A stretch of 7,262 nucleotides of DNA. Origin: Bacteroidota bacterium (lineage in GTDB: Bacteria; Bacteroidota; Bacteroidia; Chitinophagales; Chitinophagaceae). Under the pieces are notes generated by a model. The model made no database searches. It saw nothing but the letters and a program-made list of their open reading frames with translations, and was not told the origin of the DNA. Position numbers and translations under genes: made by a program. The stretch spans positions 1 through 7,262 of the forward strand of contig JAEVZP010000124.1 in the NCBI GenBank assembly GCA_023392185.1, read 5' to 3'. Below are positions 6,443-7,262 of this stretch, piece by piece. The first letter of the stretch is position 1, and each line of letters begins with the position of its first letter.

Positions 6443-6450
6443 TTCCGGAA
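6443..6450. repeat. Intergenic copy of the dispersed palindrome TTCCGGAA
   Basis: This is the one copy of the over-represented octamer that lies outside coding sequence, in the 58-base gap between ssb and gldE. The other nine octamers lie in genes, with their TCCGGA cores starting at 641, 1670, 2108, 3328, 3428, 3484, 3795, 4644 and 7126. The gap otherwise holds A/T-rich sequence before the gldE ATG and no clear promoter or terminator, consistent with co-transcription. Confidence 0.6.
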
Positions 6451-6473
6451 CAAAGACCGGTGGGTTGATTTGC

Positions 6474-6953
6474 TCAGAAAGGCAGGGTCTCGTCGTCCGC
6501 TGCCGTGGCCGTGCTGTCGGTAGCGCTGTAGCCAGACGCGGTAGTAGCGGAAGGAGTAGAGAATGAATTTTCGGGTTGGCCCGCGCTGCCCGCGTCTGGC
6601 TGTCCGGAATAGTCGCCTTCTTTCTTCCGGTCGAGCATCACCAGGTTGTCGGCCACCACTTCGGTGGAAAACCGCCGGATTTTCTGGGCATCTTCCCAAT
6701 TGCGGTTTTTGAGTTTCCCCTCAATAAAAACGAGCGAGCCTTTGTGCAGATAGCGCTGCGCCAGTTCGGCCAGTCCGCGCCACAGCACCACGGTGTGCCA
6801 CTCGGTTTGCGAAACCGTACGTCCTTCCTTGTCTTTATAACTTTCGGTGGTAGCCAGCGGAAATTTGGCTACAGCAATATTGCCTTCCAGATACTGTACG
6901 TCCGGATCGCGGCCCAGATTGCCAATCAATACAACTCGGTTTACGCCTCTCAT
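6474..6953 (-). CDS. ssb: Single-stranded DNA-binding protein
   Basis: A 159-residue SSB that coats single-stranded DNA in replication, recombination and repair and recruits partners through its C-terminal tip. The OB-fold spans about 1-108. It begins MRGVNRVVLIGNLGRDPDV, a near-consensus SSB N-terminus, and continues with TEWHTVVLW (50-58) and KGSLVFIEGKLKNRNWED (71-88), which carry the conserved Trp residues and the tetramer strand. Residues 112-152 form a low-complexity Ser/Thr/Ala/Gly linker. The protein ends in the acidic tip DDETLPF, close to the classic DDxxPF peptide bound by SSB-interacting proteins. The gene starts 61 bases after mutY. AAGGGA lies about 12 bases before the ATG, so a weak Shine-Dalgarno is possible. 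Chromosomal ssb is more likely than a plasmid or phage copy because of its mutY and gldE neighbours. Confidence 0.96.
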   Translation of the reverse strand: MRGVNRVVLIGNLGRDPDVQYLEGNIAVAKFPLATTESYKDKEGRTVSQTEWHTVVLWRGLAELAQRYLHKGSLVFIEGKLKNRNWEDAQKIRRFSTEVVADNLVMLDRKKEGDYSGQPDAGSAGQPENSFSTPSATTASGYSATDSTATAADDETLPF

Positions 6954-7014
6954 AAAAGATGTCCCTTTTTAAAAGTCAGGATTCGGTGCTGCGGTAAGGT
7001 TCTTCGAACGGGTT

Positions 7015-7262
7015 TTAAAAGTAGTCTTTTTTTTCAAAAAAAGTAGCGATCGGCTTGGGCAGGGGCAGCCGGACAATATCAGCCGGGCGCATCCAAACGC
7101 CGGTTTCGGAAAAAGCCGCCGGTTTTCCGGAAATCCGAATGCGAAAAAAACGGATGTCGAGCGCCTGATGGGTGAGCTTTCGGTGGAGCTGACCTTCGTA
7201 CTCCAACGCCTGCATGTCCAGCCCTGATCTGGGGAAATCCGGGTGTGCGGTAATCGAGCGGG
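7015..7262 (-). CDS. mutY: A/G-specific adenine glycosylase MutY, C-terminal part only
   Basis: Only the last ~81 codons are present. The frame is open to the right edge, so the gene starts outside the window. MutY removes adenine mispaired with 8-oxoguanine. What is visible is the end of the C-terminal NUDIX-like domain that recognises 8-oxoG. Counting from the Met whose codon ends the visible block at 7215, LHRKLTHQALDIRFFRI (residues 10-26) matches the family's HxLTHQxL block, and the tail VRLPLPKPIATFF (48-60) is the usual final helix. The helix-hairpin-helix and iron-sulfur regions would lie beyond the edge, so the call rests on this domain and on the gene order with ssb and gldE. The last codons run through an A/T homopolymer stretch (7027-7042) without breaking the frame. 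The 61-base gap to ssb shows no clear terminator. Confidence 0.85.
   Translation of the reverse strand, partial: RSITAHPDFPRSGLDMQALEYEGQLHRKLTHQALDIRFFRIRISGKPAAFSETGVWMRPADIVRLPLPKPIATFFEKKDYF

Noticed and set aside
6954..7014. Possible terminator or promoter between mutY and ssb
   Set aside because: Only a short GTTC-GAA-GAAC inverted repeat and scattered TTTTAAAA words are present. There is no stem with a T-tract and no TAnnTTTG, so continuous transcription is simpler.
7026..7043. T8-C-A7 tract at the 3' end of mutY as a terminator or programmed frameshift site
   Set aside because: It is simply codons for Phe-Phe-Glu-Lys-Lys near the stop. The hairpin would be pure A-T, and no alternative product would result beyond a few residues.

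Overview
The window looks like ordinary chromosomal DNA from a member of the Bacteroidota. The evidence is the minus-strand order mutY - ssb - gldE, a gene order I know from that phylum, the general lack of Shine-Dalgarno sequences before the starts, and the kind of type III polyketide synthase cassette present. Base composition looks balanced to moderately G+C rich, which would fit lineages such as Saprospiria or G+C-rich Cytophagia better than classical flavobacteria. That finer placement is a guess.

Layout, plus strand: (a) 2-514, the 3' part of an NADPH-dependent FMN reductase gene; (b) 593-1132, a pyridoxamine-phosphate-oxidase-like 'general stress protein 26' flavoprotein, followed by a clear intrinsic terminator at 1166-1194; (c) 1199-5000, a compact four-gene operon with a UbiA-family membrane prenyltransferase, a type III polyketide synthase with an intact Cys-His-Asn triad, a class I SAM methyltransferase and a geranylgeranyl-reductase/hydroxylase-like FAD oxidoreductase. 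Every junction in this operon overlaps (8, 4 and 14 nt), and the synthase starts at TTG. Minus strand, reading inward from the right edge: the last ~81 codons of mutY (7262-7015), ssb (6953-6474) and gldE (6415-4997). The last stop codons of the biosynthetic operon and of gldE share one TTAA, so the two operons converge with no intergenic space.

The likely biological centre is the four-gene operon. The synthase should make a small phenolic or pyrone scaffold from an acyl starter and malonyl-CoA. The UbiA protein would attach an isoprenoid (or act on a related lipid) in the membrane, the methyltransferase would methylate the product, and the flavoprotein would hydroxylate the ring or reduce the prenyl chain. 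The set resembles the Streptomyces srsABC phenolic-lipid operon (synthase, methyltransferase, flavoprotein) with a prenyltransferase added. I know no proven product for this exact set, and the order of steps is inference.

At the DNA level the palindrome TCCGGA, often extended to TTCCGGAA, is strikingly over-represented. I count 20 hexamers and 10 octamers by eye, falling in different codon phases and once between genes. No RNA genes, insertion sequences, CRISPR arrays or phage genes were seen. No gene-free stretch exceeds 80 bases.
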